This document shows, one piece after another, positions 16,991-25,007 of a stretch of 64,000 bases of DNA. This stretch comes from CAYMND01 sp964465065 (GTDB lineage Bacteria > Acidobacteriota > Aminicenantia > UBA2199), in assembly GCA_964465065.1 (NCBI GenBank), contig CAYXHZ010000002.1, forward strand, positions 1 to 64,000, in the 5' to 3' direction. Below the pieces are notes generated by a model. The model was not told the origin of the DNA and made no database searches. It saw only the letters and a list, made by a program, of their open reading frames with translations. The stretch's first letter is position 1. The number at the start of each line of letters is the position of its first letter. A program made the position numbers and the translations under genes.

Positions 16991-18934
16991 ATGAATAGAG
17001 TTAAAATCATTTACTGCCTTTTCATTTTGACCTTGAGTTGTCTGCTGACGAATCCCCCCGTCACCCTCAACGCCCAGGATCAAGCGCAAGACGATGAAAA
17101 ACAAGGGCAGGAAACCGAACCGAAACAGATCATCGAGGAATTGACCATCACCGGCCAAGCCCCGGTCACCCAGCCGATCTCCACCGTCGTCGTCCTGCCG
17201 AAGGTGTCGATCGAAAAAATGCTCAGCAAAAACCTCAGCGACATCATCGCCCTCTCCCCGGGCGTCACCGTCAGCGAGGGGCAGAAATCCGAAGCCTCGA
17301 TCAACCTGCGCGGCATGTCGAGCAAGCGCATCACCCTGATGGTCGACGGCGTTCCCATCTACGAACCCTACTTCAACTCATTCGACCTCAAGACCTTCGC
17401 CACCGACAACCTGGAAAGCATCAAGATCATCAAGGGCGCCAACTCGGTACTGTACGGCGCCAACACCCTGGGCGGAGTCATCGACCTGGTCACCCAGCGA
17501 CCCAGTCAGCCGTTTCTGAAGCTGAGAAGCTCGTTTTCCGAAAACAGCACATCCTTTCTCAGCGCCAGCGCCGGCATGGGGCTGAACGACTGGGCTTTTC
17601 TGGCCAACTTCAACTGGGATCAGAGCGATGGTTTCGAGTACAAGGAGGACGGTGAACGAGTCAGCCGCGCCTTGTCCAATTACGACCGCAAGGACATGAC
17701 CGGCAAGATTTACTACCATCCCAGCGCCGACAGCGAAATCATGGCCGAGCTGCTGTTCACCGATTCCGACTACGGTGTTCCGCCTTCCACCCACCCGGAC
17801 ATCAAAAGCCGTTATTGGCTCTTTTCGGATTGGCAGCGGCTGCAGACCAACCTGGGCTACACCGCCCCCCTGCTTGGCGACGGCGTGTTCAAGGCCAGGG
17901 CTTACTACGTGTACCACTTCAACGCCCTGCAGGATTACGCCAAACCGGATCTGGCGACCATGCGCTGGGAATCCACCTACAAAAACAGCACCATCGGCGC
18001 CAACCTGACCGGCGAGAAACCAATCGGCGAACGCAACCTGCTCAAATTCAGCCTGCACGGCTTGAAATCCCAGGTCAAACAGCAGAGCGACACGGGCGAG
18101 CCCTGGGAGGAGTTTGACCGCACCATTCTGTCCGCCGGCGTCGAGGATCATTTCATGATCAGCCCGAAATGGAAGATCGTCGCCGGTGCCGGCATCGATC
18201 ACCTCAAGAAAAACAACGGCGACAGCCATACCCGCGTCAACCCCATTTTCGGTCTGCGTTACTCGATCAGCCCCTGGATGGACACTCATCTTTCCCTGTC
18301 CATGAAATCCCGCTTCCCATCGATGAAATCTCTTTACAGCAGCAAAGGCGGCAATCCCGATCTGCAGGACGAGCTGGGACGTTCCATCGAACTGGGACTG
18401 AGCTACCGCAAGGATATCGACATCCAGGTTTCGGCATTCTACAACCGCTACGACGATCTCATCCAGTCCTACCGCGGCCTGGAAGGCTACAAATACGAAC
18501 AGAACATCGGCCGGGCCGAAATCGCCGGTTTTGAACTGTCAGTGGGCAAAAGCTGGCAAAAATTCCTTATTCAGGGCAGCTACACCTTCCTGAGCGCCAA
18601 AGACACCGACTCGGATCTCTCGCTCGATTACACCCCGCAGCACCAGTTCAGCCTCATGGCTACAGTCGGAAAAATTCACGGTTTTTCACTGACCGCATGG
18701 CTCAACGCCGTGAGCGAAAGCACCGCCCTGCTGGGCAGCGCACCGCCGTTCGAGCAATTGCCGATCGACGGGCACGCCTTGGTCAATGTCATCCTGAGCA
18801 AAACGCTGAAATGGTTCACCGTTTCGCTGAAAGCCGAAAACCTGACCGATGTCGGCTATTACACCGAACCGGGCTTTCCCATGAAAGGGCGCACCATCAG
18901 CCTGGGGATCGATTTCGAATTGAAAAAGTACTGA
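16991..18934 (+). CDS. TonB-dependent outer-membrane receptor
   Basis: The 647-residue product has a signal peptide (about 1-28), a TonB-box-like segment (EELTITG), a plug domain (about 60-170: LSDIIALSPGVTVSEG, INLRGMSSKRITLMVDGVP, GANSVLYGANTLGGVIDLVT) and a 22-strand-type barrel ending in an aromatic-poor DFELKKY. Size and plug sequence resemble BtuB/CirA, so a cobalamin, siderophore or other metal-chelate cargo is possible. An AAGGAG site precedes the ATG. A structured leader and a molybdopterin-fold protein gene lie upstream, suggesting ligand-responsive control. The cargo is unknown. Confidence 0.9.
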   Translation: MNRVKIIYCLFILTLSCLLTNPPVTLNAQDQAQDDEKQGQETEPKQIIEELTITGQAPVTQPISTVVVLPKVSIEKMLSKNLSDIIALSPGVTVSEGQKSEASINLRGMSSKRITLMVDGVPIYEPYFNSFDLKTFATDNLESIKIIKGANSVLYGANTLGGVIDLVTQRPSQPFLKLRSSFSENSTSFLSASAGMGLNDWAFLANFNWDQSDGFEYKEDGERVSRALSNYDRKDMTGKIYYHPSADSEIMAELLFTDSDYGVPPSTHPDIKSRYWLFSDWQRLQTNLGYTAPLLGDGVFKARAYYVYHFNALQDYAKPDLATMRWESTYKNSTIGANLTGEKPIGERNLLKFSLHGLKSQVKQQSDTGEPWEEFDRTILSAGVEDHFMISPKWKIVAGAGIDHLKKNNGDSHTRVNPIFGLRYSISPWMDTHLSLSMKSRFPSMKSLYSSKGGNPDLQDELGRSIELGLSYRKDIDIQVSAFYNRYDDLIQSYRGLEGYKYEQNIGRAEIAGFELSVGKSWQKFLIQGSYTFLSAKDTDSDLSLDYTPQHQFSLMATVGKIHGFSLTAWLNAVSESTALLGSAPPFEQLPIDGHALVNVILSKTLKWFTVSLKAENLTDVGYYTEPGFPMKGRTISLGIDFELKKY

Positions 18935-18953
18935 GCCGGCTGTCGGCCTTTAT

Positions 18954-18988
18954 GGGCAGAGCGCGTACTTTTCGGACGCGCTCTGCCC
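18954..18988. terminator. Long perfect hairpin between convergent genes
   Basis: GGGCAGAGCGCGT (18954-18966) pairs perfectly with ACGCGCTCTGCCC (18976-18988) across a 9-nt loop. It lies between the TonB receptor and NIF3 genes. No adjacent T-run is present, so termination is inferred from position. Confidence 0.6.
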
Positions 18989-18990
18989 AT

Positions 18991-19782
18991 TCAGAGGGGA
19001 TTGTCCTCAAAGAAAAAGCTTATGTCCAGGGGGGTGACTTTTTCCAACCATTCACCCAAACGCAACAGACCGCCACGTTCGGACAGGTTGTGACCGATGG
19101 CGATCAGGCTGATTCCCAGGATTGACGCCTGTTCCGGGTGGTATTCGCTGATCTCGCCGCTGATCAGCAGTTTGGCCTCAGCCGCTGCCGCCGCTGCGAT
19201 TTCGCCGCCGCCCCGGCCGGACACGACGGCCAGGCGACCGATCGGGTCCGATCCGTTACGGTACAGCCAACGGCCCCGATTCCATTCCAGCCCCACTGGC
19301 AGTTCAAAGCTACGGACCGGCAAGGCAGCAGCCCAATCCTGAGTCGGCAACCGTTGCAGAATCTGCTCGATGGTCAACGGGGTTTTCAGATCGGCCAGCA
19401 AACCGTATGCGGACAAAGCCTCCACGTCGGCCGCATCCAGAAGATCGATCAGGTAACGGTTGTGGCTGAATTCTGCATGGGCATCCAAGGGCAGATGAAA
19501 GCAGAACAGGGAAATACCGTGTCGGATCAGATCCTGAACCCATGGACTGATTGCCGGCGGAATCGACCAGTTTCCGGACAGAAATACACCATGGTGCACG
19601 AGCAGAGCTTCGGCCTTCAGCGCAAGCGCCCGCTCGATCAAAGCCCTCGTCAACGATACGCCTACGAGCAGACGGCTGACCTGTTCGTTACCGGGTATGA
19701 CCAGACCGTTGTGGCAGGCGTCGCTGAATTGTCCCGGCAGAAAAACATCGTCGAGCAGTTTTGTCAATTCAGCCAGATGCAT
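18991..19782 (-). CDS. NIF3-family dinuclear metal-binding protein
   Basis: The 263-residue protein has the metal ligands of the NIF3/YbgI fold: HN in the N-terminal region, LLVHHGVFLSG, FHLPLDAH and the C-terminal IGHNLSERG. Family members form toroidal hexamers with two metal ions and were once called GTP cyclohydrolase type 2; the true reaction is unsettled. The length matches the short bacterial form. Its first codons overlap the LOG-type gene by 14 bp, so both come from the promoter at 20376-20404. Confidence 0.9.
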   Translation of the reverse strand: MHLAELTKLLDDVFLPGQFSDACHNGLVIPGNEQVSRLLVGVSLTRALIERALALKAEALLVHHGVFLSGNWSIPPAISPWVQDLIRHGISLFCFHLPLDAHAEFSHNRYLIDLLDAADVEALSAYGLLADLKTPLTIEQILQRLPTQDWAAALPVRSFELPVGLEWNRGRWLYRNGSDPIGRLAVVSGRGGGEIAAAAAAEAKLLISGEISEYHPEQASILGISLIAIGHNLSERGGLLRLGEWLEKVTPLDISFFFEDNPL

Positions 19783-20368
19783 GGTTCACTTCCCGATCCG
19801 CCATTCCGCACCACCGTTCGATGAAGCTTCGCAAGGCCTCGGCATCGGCGACGACATGCCATTGGGCCGTCCTGGAAGAATCGATGAAGCCATGGACCTG
19901 CATATGGTCGCGCAGGCTGATCAGAGGATCGAAATAACCGGCCTGATTGAAGATCAGCAGCGGACTGCGCAACCGTCCGAGTTGACTGAGGGTGGTGGCC
20001 TCGAAAAACTCGTCCAGTGTCCCCATGCCACCCGGGAGGGCGATGACGATATCGCCGAGTTCGAGCATCCGGGTCTTGCGTTCGGCCATGGTGCCGACGA
20101 TATCCATATTTGACAAACCGGGGTGCGCCCATTCGCGTTCGACCATGAAGCGGGGAATGATGCCTTGGACATCCCCGCCGCAGGCCAAAGCCTCATCGGC
20201 CAGAGCGCCCATCATGCCGACGCCGCCGCCGCCATAGACAATACCCAGGCCGCAATCGCACAAAACCCGGGCTACCGAGCGGGCTCCATCCAGGAAATGC
20301 CCGGCCACCCGGCTGGATGAGCCGCAGAATACAGAAGCCTGCTTTTTGTTACTGGAAACGGTAATCAT
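19769..20368 (-). CDS. LOG-family (TIGR00730) nucleotide phosphoribohydrolase-like protein
   Basis: The 199-residue Rossmann-fold protein carries the family signatures: VFCGSS near the N-terminus, VYGGGGVGMMGALADEAL, and PGGMGTLDEFFE. Such proteins cleave nucleoside 5'-monophosphates (AMP or cytokinin nucleotides) to base and ribose 5-phosphate. The ATG has no Shine-Dalgarno but sits 7 nt after a -10-like element. NIF3 is coupled downstream. Confidence 0.9.
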   Translation of the reverse strand: MITVSSNKKQASVFCGSSSRVAGHFLDGARSVARVLCDCGLGIVYGGGGVGMMGALADEALACGGDVQGIIPRFMVEREWAHPGLSNMDIVGTMAERKTRMLELGDIVIALPGGMGTLDEFFEATTLSQLGRLRSPLLIFNQAGYFDPLISLRDHMQVHGFIDSSRTAQWHVVADAEALRSFIERWCGMADREVNHASG

Positions 20369-20375
20369 GGCAAGA

Positions 20376-20404
20376 GTTTAAACGCCTCGAGCCGTCGCTG
20401 TCAA
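20376..20404 (-). promoter_or_regulatory. Promoter giving a probably leaderless LOG-nif3 mRNA
   Basis: On the minus strand TTGACA (20399-20404), 17 bp, then TTAAAC (20376-20381); the ATG begins 7 nt later at 20368. No Shine-Dalgarno is present. Confidence 0.6.
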
Positions 20405-20446
20405 TCATTTTCATGACGATTTTCTATAAAAATCCAGGCCGGGTCA

Positions 20447-20475
20447 TTGACTATCGAAGTGCGGATTTTTATTAT
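20447..20475 (+). promoter_or_regulatory. Sigma-70-type promoter for the MinD-like gene
   Basis: TTGACT (20447-20452), 17 bp, TATTAT (20470-20475). It is divergent from the LOG promoter and leaves a short leader with GAGGT before the ATG at 20498. Confidence 0.7.
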
Positions 20476-20497
20476 ATATCCGAGGTAGCGCGAAATC

Positions 20498-21469
20498 ATG
20501 ACTGAGCACAGCGATCAGGGAGAGGCCTTCGGCGAACGACCGGCGATCTGGGCCATCGGCGGCGGAAAGGGCGGAACCGGAAAAACCTTCATTTCATCAC
20601 AACTTGGCACGGCTCTGGCCGAGATGGGCTACAAGACGACCATTATCGACTGTGACTTTGGCGGAGCCAACCTGCACAACTTTTTTGGCATGATCAAGGC
20701 GCCCAAAACGCTGCAGAGTTTCTTCGAAGCTCACGAGGATCTGTCTTCGCTGGCCCTGCCCACTCACATCGCCAACCTGTTCATCATAGCCGGAGACCAT
20801 TTCGGCCTCTCGGCCAATTCGATTCAATATCTGCAAAAGCAACGTTTTTTCCGGCAGATGCAGCAGATGGACATGGATGTCATCATCCTCGATGTCGGCG
20901 CCGGCGTCAACAACCTGACCCTGGATGTTTTCCTCAACGCCCAGCGCATGATTACCATCTGTGTGCCGGAAATCACCGCCGTCGAAAACCTTTTCCTGTT
21001 CATCAAACATCTGTATTCACGCCGTCTGCAGGCTCTTTTCAAAGACACGCCCCTGCGCGACCAGGCCAAAAACCTGTGGACCAGACGCCGTCAGCTAGGC
21101 TTGCACAACCTCAACGATCTGATCGAGGCGCTCAAAGAAAGCGCCGGTCCGCACATCGACATCGTCCTGGATGCATTGCGCCCTTTCCCGGTATCCATCG
21201 TGCTCAACAAGGTGCGCAACACCTCGGAACTCAAGGAAGGGTTCACCGTCAAGAGCCTGTGCCTCAAATACCTGGGCGTCGACGCCCGTTTCAGCGGTTT
21301 TCTCAGCTACGATTACCAGTTTCGGAAAAACCTGCAGATGACCCGGGCTCTGGCTCAATTCAACGTTTCTCCAAAAACTCATAAGGAGTTTAACAGTCTG
21401 GTCGAAAACCTGATACGCGGCACACAGGTCCAGGCTGAATTCATGAAAAATGTACAAACCGGAATTTAA
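20498..21469 (+). CDS. MinD/ParA-like (FlhG-type) ATPase
   Basis: The 323-residue P-loop ATPase has a deviant Walker A (GGGKGGTGKT, about residues 21-30), switch I-like DCDFGGANLHNFFG, and Walker B-like IILDVGAG with the usual MinD continuation on membrane-associated or polar positioning ATPases. FlhG and related MinD-like proteins set number or place of flagella, pili or chemosensory arrays. There is no MinC, MinE or ParB nearby. Its 3' end overlaps the J-like/HTH gene by 20 bp, so this pair is the functional unit. A chemoreceptor gene converges on it. Confidence 0.85.
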   Translation: MTEHSDQGEAFGERPAIWAIGGGKGGTGKTFISSQLGTALAEMGYKTTIIDCDFGGANLHNFFGMIKAPKTLQSFFEAHEDLSSLALPTHIANLFIIAGDHFGLSANSIQYLQKQRFFRQMQQMDMDVIILDVGAGVNNLTLDVFLNAQRMITICVPEITAVENLFLFIKHLYSRRLQALFKDTPLRDQAKNLWTRRRQLGLHNLNDLIEALKESAGPHIDIVLDALRPFPVSIVLNKVRNTSELKEGFTVKSLCLKYLGVDARFSGFLSYDYQFRKNLQMTRALAQFNVSPKTHKEFNSLVENLIRGTQVQAEFMKNVQTGI

Positions 21470-21980
21470 GCAATACTACGACATGCTGGAAGTGGAGCCG
21501 GACGCCCCTTTTTCCCAGATCAAGAACAATTACCTGCTCCTCAAGGAAATCTATCGCGATGCCGAAACCTGCTATGCCGCTCTGGACGAAGGCATGAGCG
21601 AAACGAAGCGGGAAAGGATTCTCGACGATTTGGACAGAGCCTATCAGGTCCTCAAAGAACACTACAACCGAGAGGAGGCCAACACCACCCCGGCCGGCAA
21701 ATCCGAACCGCCCCCTCAGCCTCTGCCGGAATTCGAAGTCATCTCGGGCATGGCTCTGCGGGTCATCCGCCAGATGCTCAAGTACGAATACGAGCCCCTG
21801 GCCAGGGCGACGGGAATTTCCGTCAACCACATCCGTAATATCGAACTCGAACGCTTCGACCAGCTGCCGCCCCCCGCCTACATAAAAGTCATGGTCATGT
21901 CTCTGGCCCGCGAACTCGGTCTGGACCCCAACAAGGCGGCAGCGGACTATCTGAAAAAGAGCGACAACAAGCCGATATGA
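21450..21980 (+). CDS. Protein with J-like N-terminal and RodZ-like HTH C-terminal domain
   Basis: The 176-residue product starts with a 70-residue segment that resembles the start of a J domain (YYDMLEVEPDAPFSQIKNNY ... ILDDLDRAYQVLKEHY) but lacks the HPD motif, so it should not stimulate DnaK. A Pro-rich linker leads to a helix-turn-helix of the RodZ/HTH_25 type (about 105-168: LKYEYEPLARATGISVNHIR, PAYIKVMVMSLARELGLD). There is no transmembrane segment, unlike RodZ. Coupled to the MinD-like ATPase by a 20-bp overlap, it is probably its partner or adaptor. Confidence 0.7.
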   Translation: MYKPEFKQYYDMLEVEPDAPFSQIKNNYLLLKEIYRDAETCYAALDEGMSETKRERILDDLDRAYQVLKEHYNREEANTTPAGKSEPPPQPLPEFEVISGMALRVIRQMLKYEYEPLARATGISVNHIRNIELERFDQLPPPAYIKVMVMSLARELGLDPNKAAADYLKKSDNKPI

Positions 21981-21998
21981 CCTGAGCCGACCTTCAGC

Positions 21999-24236
21999 TC
22001 AGAATTCCTCGAAACCGTCGCCTCCGAAACCGTCGAAAAAGTCGTCCAGGTTCTCGTCCTTTTTCTTGGGCGCTTCCTTGATCACGGCCGGAGACTGGGG
22101 AACGACCTTGGGCTCGGGTTTGGGCTTCGGTTGGGTTTCGGCCTTGACCGCGGCTTTGGCGGCAGGTTTATCGACAGTCTCTGCGGCTGGTTTTGGAGCA
22201 GGTTTTGAGGCTGGTTTTGGGGCAGGTTTGACAGGCGCCTTGGCAACCGGCTTGACTTCCGGCTTCTTATCGACTTTCGGCTTCGTAACGGCAACAGTAT
22301 CAACAGCTTTGACCGGTGCAGCCTGGGTTGTGCCAGGCTTCTTGTCCGGCGTCACCACTGCTGCCGGTTTCTTTTCGGATTGGCGGGAAGCTGGCGTTTT
22401 GCTCAGCGAACCGTCCGCCTTGAACTGGGACACGATGCTCAGCAGCTCGGTGACATTGCCGTTCATATCGGTGGCGGTTCGGGACAAGGCGCTCGACATT
22501 CCGGAATTGGAGTTGACGGTGTCGCTGAGCTGGGCAACGGCTATGTTCAGCTGCTCGACGGCAACGGTCTGCCCCTTGATCCCCTCGGTATTTTCCTTGA
22601 GTTGCTGCAATATTTTTTGAATACGGGTGGTGATGTCCTTGAAGAACTCGGCGGTCGCCTCTGTCAGCATCATGCCGTTCCGGGTTTCGTCCACATTGCG
22701 GGTGACGATTTCCTGAATGCTTTTTGACGACTCGGCCGTTTTCTGGGCCAGGTTGCGCACTTCGGAGGCCACCACGGCGAAACCGCGGCCGGCATCGCCG
22801 GCTCTGGCGGCTTCAACGGCCGCGTTCAGGGCCAGCAGATTGGTCTGAAAGCTGATGTCGTTGATGACATTGACGATGGTGTTGATCTTGCCGCTCGAAT
22901 CGCTGATGGCGGTCATTGTGCTGGTGACGTTGCGCATATGTTCGGTCTTTTGATCCACATCGTGATAAAAACGGTCCAGTTCCAGGTTTATTTCATTGAT
23001 ATTCTTTTCGCTGTTGTGAAAATTGTTGACCATCTCTTCCAGAGTGGCCGAGGTTTCGGTGATGGATGCCGATTGTTCCTGACTGCTGCCGGCCAGAGTC
23101 ATGCTGCTTCCGTTGATGTCCTCGGAAAGGGTTTTCAGTCTCCCTGCGGCCGTATCGATGGATTGTATGCTGCTGCGCAGCAGACTCATGAACTGATTGA
23201 GAGATTGCGTCATGTCTCCGACTTCATCGTCCCGGTCATGCATCAATTCGGCGTTCAGGTTGACCTGGTTCTTCAACAGTCCGTCGGAAAGACGACTGTA
23301 AAAATCCGTCAGTTTGAACAGAGGTTTGAGCAAACGTCCGCGAATCAGAGACATGGTGAAACCGAGGATGACGATCCAGATGAAAAAACCGATGACATTA
23401 ATGGTGAAAGACTGTCGCATCGCCCGCTCGGATCGAAATACCACGTCATCGACCAGTTTGCGGAATTCTCCGTTGAACTTTGTCAAACGGCTGTTGAACT
23501 CGGCCTTCAAACCGCTGTCGCTGGTCAGTCCCAGTTTTTGGTAATCGTCTACCAGAACGCCGAAATCGTTCGCATAACGCCTCACTTTCGGCAGCAGGGA
23601 ATTCTTCAATTCCGGACTGAGAGCGGAGGCCGACAGCCGCTCGTTGAGCCCTTTGATCTGATTATTGAACTGTTGGAAGTAGCTCATTTCCATGCGCATC
23701 AGGAAATTTTTCTCCGTTCGGCGCAGTTGCAGCACATCGACCAGCAAACGAAGATTGTCGATTCTGGTCATGCTTTCTTCCACATCGCGGGAGATTTCCA
23801 CCATGCTGCCCATATGCCCGTCCAGGTAGGAGAAACCGATACCTTTATGCACTTCGAATATGGCGGCAAAGGCCTGCTCGACCTGCTTCAATGCCTCTTC
23901 CGTCGGTACGACCAGAGACCGGAGACCGTCGTCGGCCTTCAGGCGGCTCAAGCTTTTGTTGAAACTGGCGGCCAAAGCGGTGAATTCGTTGCCTTGGGAT
24001 TGTTGCGGCGACAGCAGAAAAGCTCCGACCAGACTTTGCAGATTCGTGATATCGTTCTGCACGGCGCTGATATCGGTCAGGTTCATGTTGGCGGCCTTGG
24101 CCATCCGGTAAGAGGTCAGAGTTAAAAACGCGAAAACTACGAGCCAGACAACAATTACTGCTATCAGCACCGAGGTTTTCCCGGAAATGGTTCTGAGACT
24201 GAAGCCCGTTCGCTTCACAACACGTTCTGTATTCAT
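21999..24236 (-). CDS. Methyl-accepting chemotaxis protein with long Lys/Pro/Ala tail
   Basis: I start at Met3 of the longest frame (24236), which places GGAG seven bases upstream. The 745-residue protein has transmembrane helices near 20-42 and 275-297 flanking a helical periplasmic sensor, a HAMP domain, and the signalling hairpin tip with NDISFQTNLLALNAAVEAAR. About 110 residues of repeated KP/AP/KPA sequence follow, ending in an acidic-aromatic stretch whose last five residues are GFEEF. This matches the x-aromatic-x-x-aromatic CheR/CheB tether known from NWETF-type receptors. No che genes are in the window. The ligand is unknown. Confidence 0.93.
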   Translation of the reverse strand: MNTERVVKRTGFSLRTISGKTSVLIAVIVVWLVVFAFLTLTSYRMAKAANMNLTDISAVQNDITNLQSLVGAFLLSPQQSQGNEFTALAASFNKSLSRLKADDGLRSLVVPTEEALKQVEQAFAAIFEVHKGIGFSYLDGHMGSMVEISRDVEESMTRIDNLRLLVDVLQLRRTEKNFLMRMEMSYFQQFNNQIKGLNERLSASALSPELKNSLLPKVRRYANDFGVLVDDYQKLGLTSDSGLKAEFNSRLTKFNGEFRKLVDDVVFRSERAMRQSFTINVIGFFIWIVILGFTMSLIRGRLLKPLFKLTDFYSRLSDGLLKNQVNLNAELMHDRDDEVGDMTQSLNQFMSLLRSSIQSIDTAAGRLKTLSEDINGSSMTLAGSSQEQSASITETSATLEEMVNNFHNSEKNINEINLELDRFYHDVDQKTEHMRNVTSTMTAISDSSGKINTIVNVINDISFQTNLLALNAAVEAARAGDAGRGFAVVASEVRNLAQKTAESSKSIQEIVTRNVDETRNGMMLTEATAEFFKDITTRIQKILQQLKENTEGIKGQTVAVEQLNIAVAQLSDTVNSNSGMSSALSRTATDMNGNVTELLSIVSQFKADGSLSKTPASRQSEKKPAAVVTPDKKPGTTQAAPVKAVDTVAVTKPKVDKKPEVKPVAKAPVKPAPKPASKPAPKPAAETVDKPAAKAAVKAETQPKPKPEPKVVPQSPAVIKEAPKKKDENLDDFFDGFGGDGFEEF

Positions 24237-24278
24237 GGACATTCTCCAATTTGCCGAATGACGATGATGTCTACGTAT

Positions 24279-24307
24279 ATTGTTGTTCAGAAATAAGATC
24301 CTGACAA
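24279..24307 (-). promoter_or_regulatory. Possible promoter for the chemoreceptor gene
   Basis: TTGTCA (24302-24307), 17 bp, AACAAT (24279-24284) on the minus strand. I see no sigma-28-type element. Confidence 0.45.
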
Positions 24308-24359
24308 CCTTTGCCTGTTCATCAACCGAGAAATCGGCTGGCGCTCCACAGAATGCGGG

Positions 24360-24388
24360 TTGACAGATCAGGCAAAAGATCCGATAAT
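24360..24388 (+). promoter_or_regulatory. Sigma-70-type promoter for pth
   Basis: TTGACA (24360-24365), 17 bp, GATAAT (24383-24388), about 38 bp before the pth start codon. Confidence 0.75.
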
Positions 24389-24425
24389 CCCCTCAACTTA
24401 CCGGAAATCATGAAGGGAAAATAAG

Positions 24426-25007
24426 ATGATTCGTCTGCTTGTCGGACTCGGCAATCCCGGTCCGGAATATGTTTTTACCCGACACAACGTCGGTTGGCTC
24501 TTCCTGGACGCCCTGACCCGCGACCAGGATGCCGGCTGGCAGGAAAAATTCAGCGGGGCCTTCAGCAAACTCACTATCGCCTCACAACCACGCTACCTGC
24601 TCAAACCCTTGACCTTCATGAACCGCAGCGGCCATTCCGTCAGCGCCATGATGAGCTACTTCGATATTCAGATGGACGAGGTGCTGGTCATTCACGACGA
24701 CCTGGAATTGCCGTTCGGCACCTTCGCCTTCAAATATTCCGGAGGTCTGGGCGGTCACAACGGTCTGCGCAGTCTGAGCGCCCAACTGGGCGGCAACGAC
24801 TTCGGCCGTTTGCGCATCGGCATCGGCCGACCCAGTCACAGCAACGTCACCGCCTACGTCCTGGGCCCCTTTGCAAAGGAGGAGGAGCCCCTCATCGACC
24901 GCATATTCGCTGGCATCAGCGCTCAACTCCCCGAGGCCCTGGACAGCGATTTCCCCAAGTTCTCCGCTCTGAACCGCAAAACGAATCTGCTTGAAAACGA
25001 AAAATGA
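24426..25007 (+). CDS. pth: Peptidyl-tRNA hydrolase
   Basis: The 193-residue protein shows the Pth signatures: LVGLGNPGPEY, the catalytic His in FTRHNVGW, LLKPLTFMNRSG, VIHDDLELPFG and GGLGGHNGLRSL. It releases tRNA from peptidyl-tRNA that has dropped off the ribosome. The length is standard. The stop overlaps the start of the next gene (ATGA), coupling it to the methyltransferase. Confidence 0.96.
   Translation: MIRLLVGLGNPGPEYVFTRHNVGWLFLDALTRDQDAGWQEKFSGAFSKLTIASQPRYLLKPLTFMNRSGHSVSAMMSYFDIQMDEVLVIHDDLELPFGTFAFKYSGGLGGHNGLRSLSAQLGGNDFGRLRIGIGRPSHSNVTAYVLGPFAKEEEPLIDRIFAGISAQLPEALDSDFPKFSALNRKTNLLENEK

Noticed and set aside
22100..22400. Repeat array or CRISPR-like pattern
   Set aside because: It is the coding sequence for the Lys/Pro/Ala arm of the chemoreceptor; the repeats are short, irregular and in frame.
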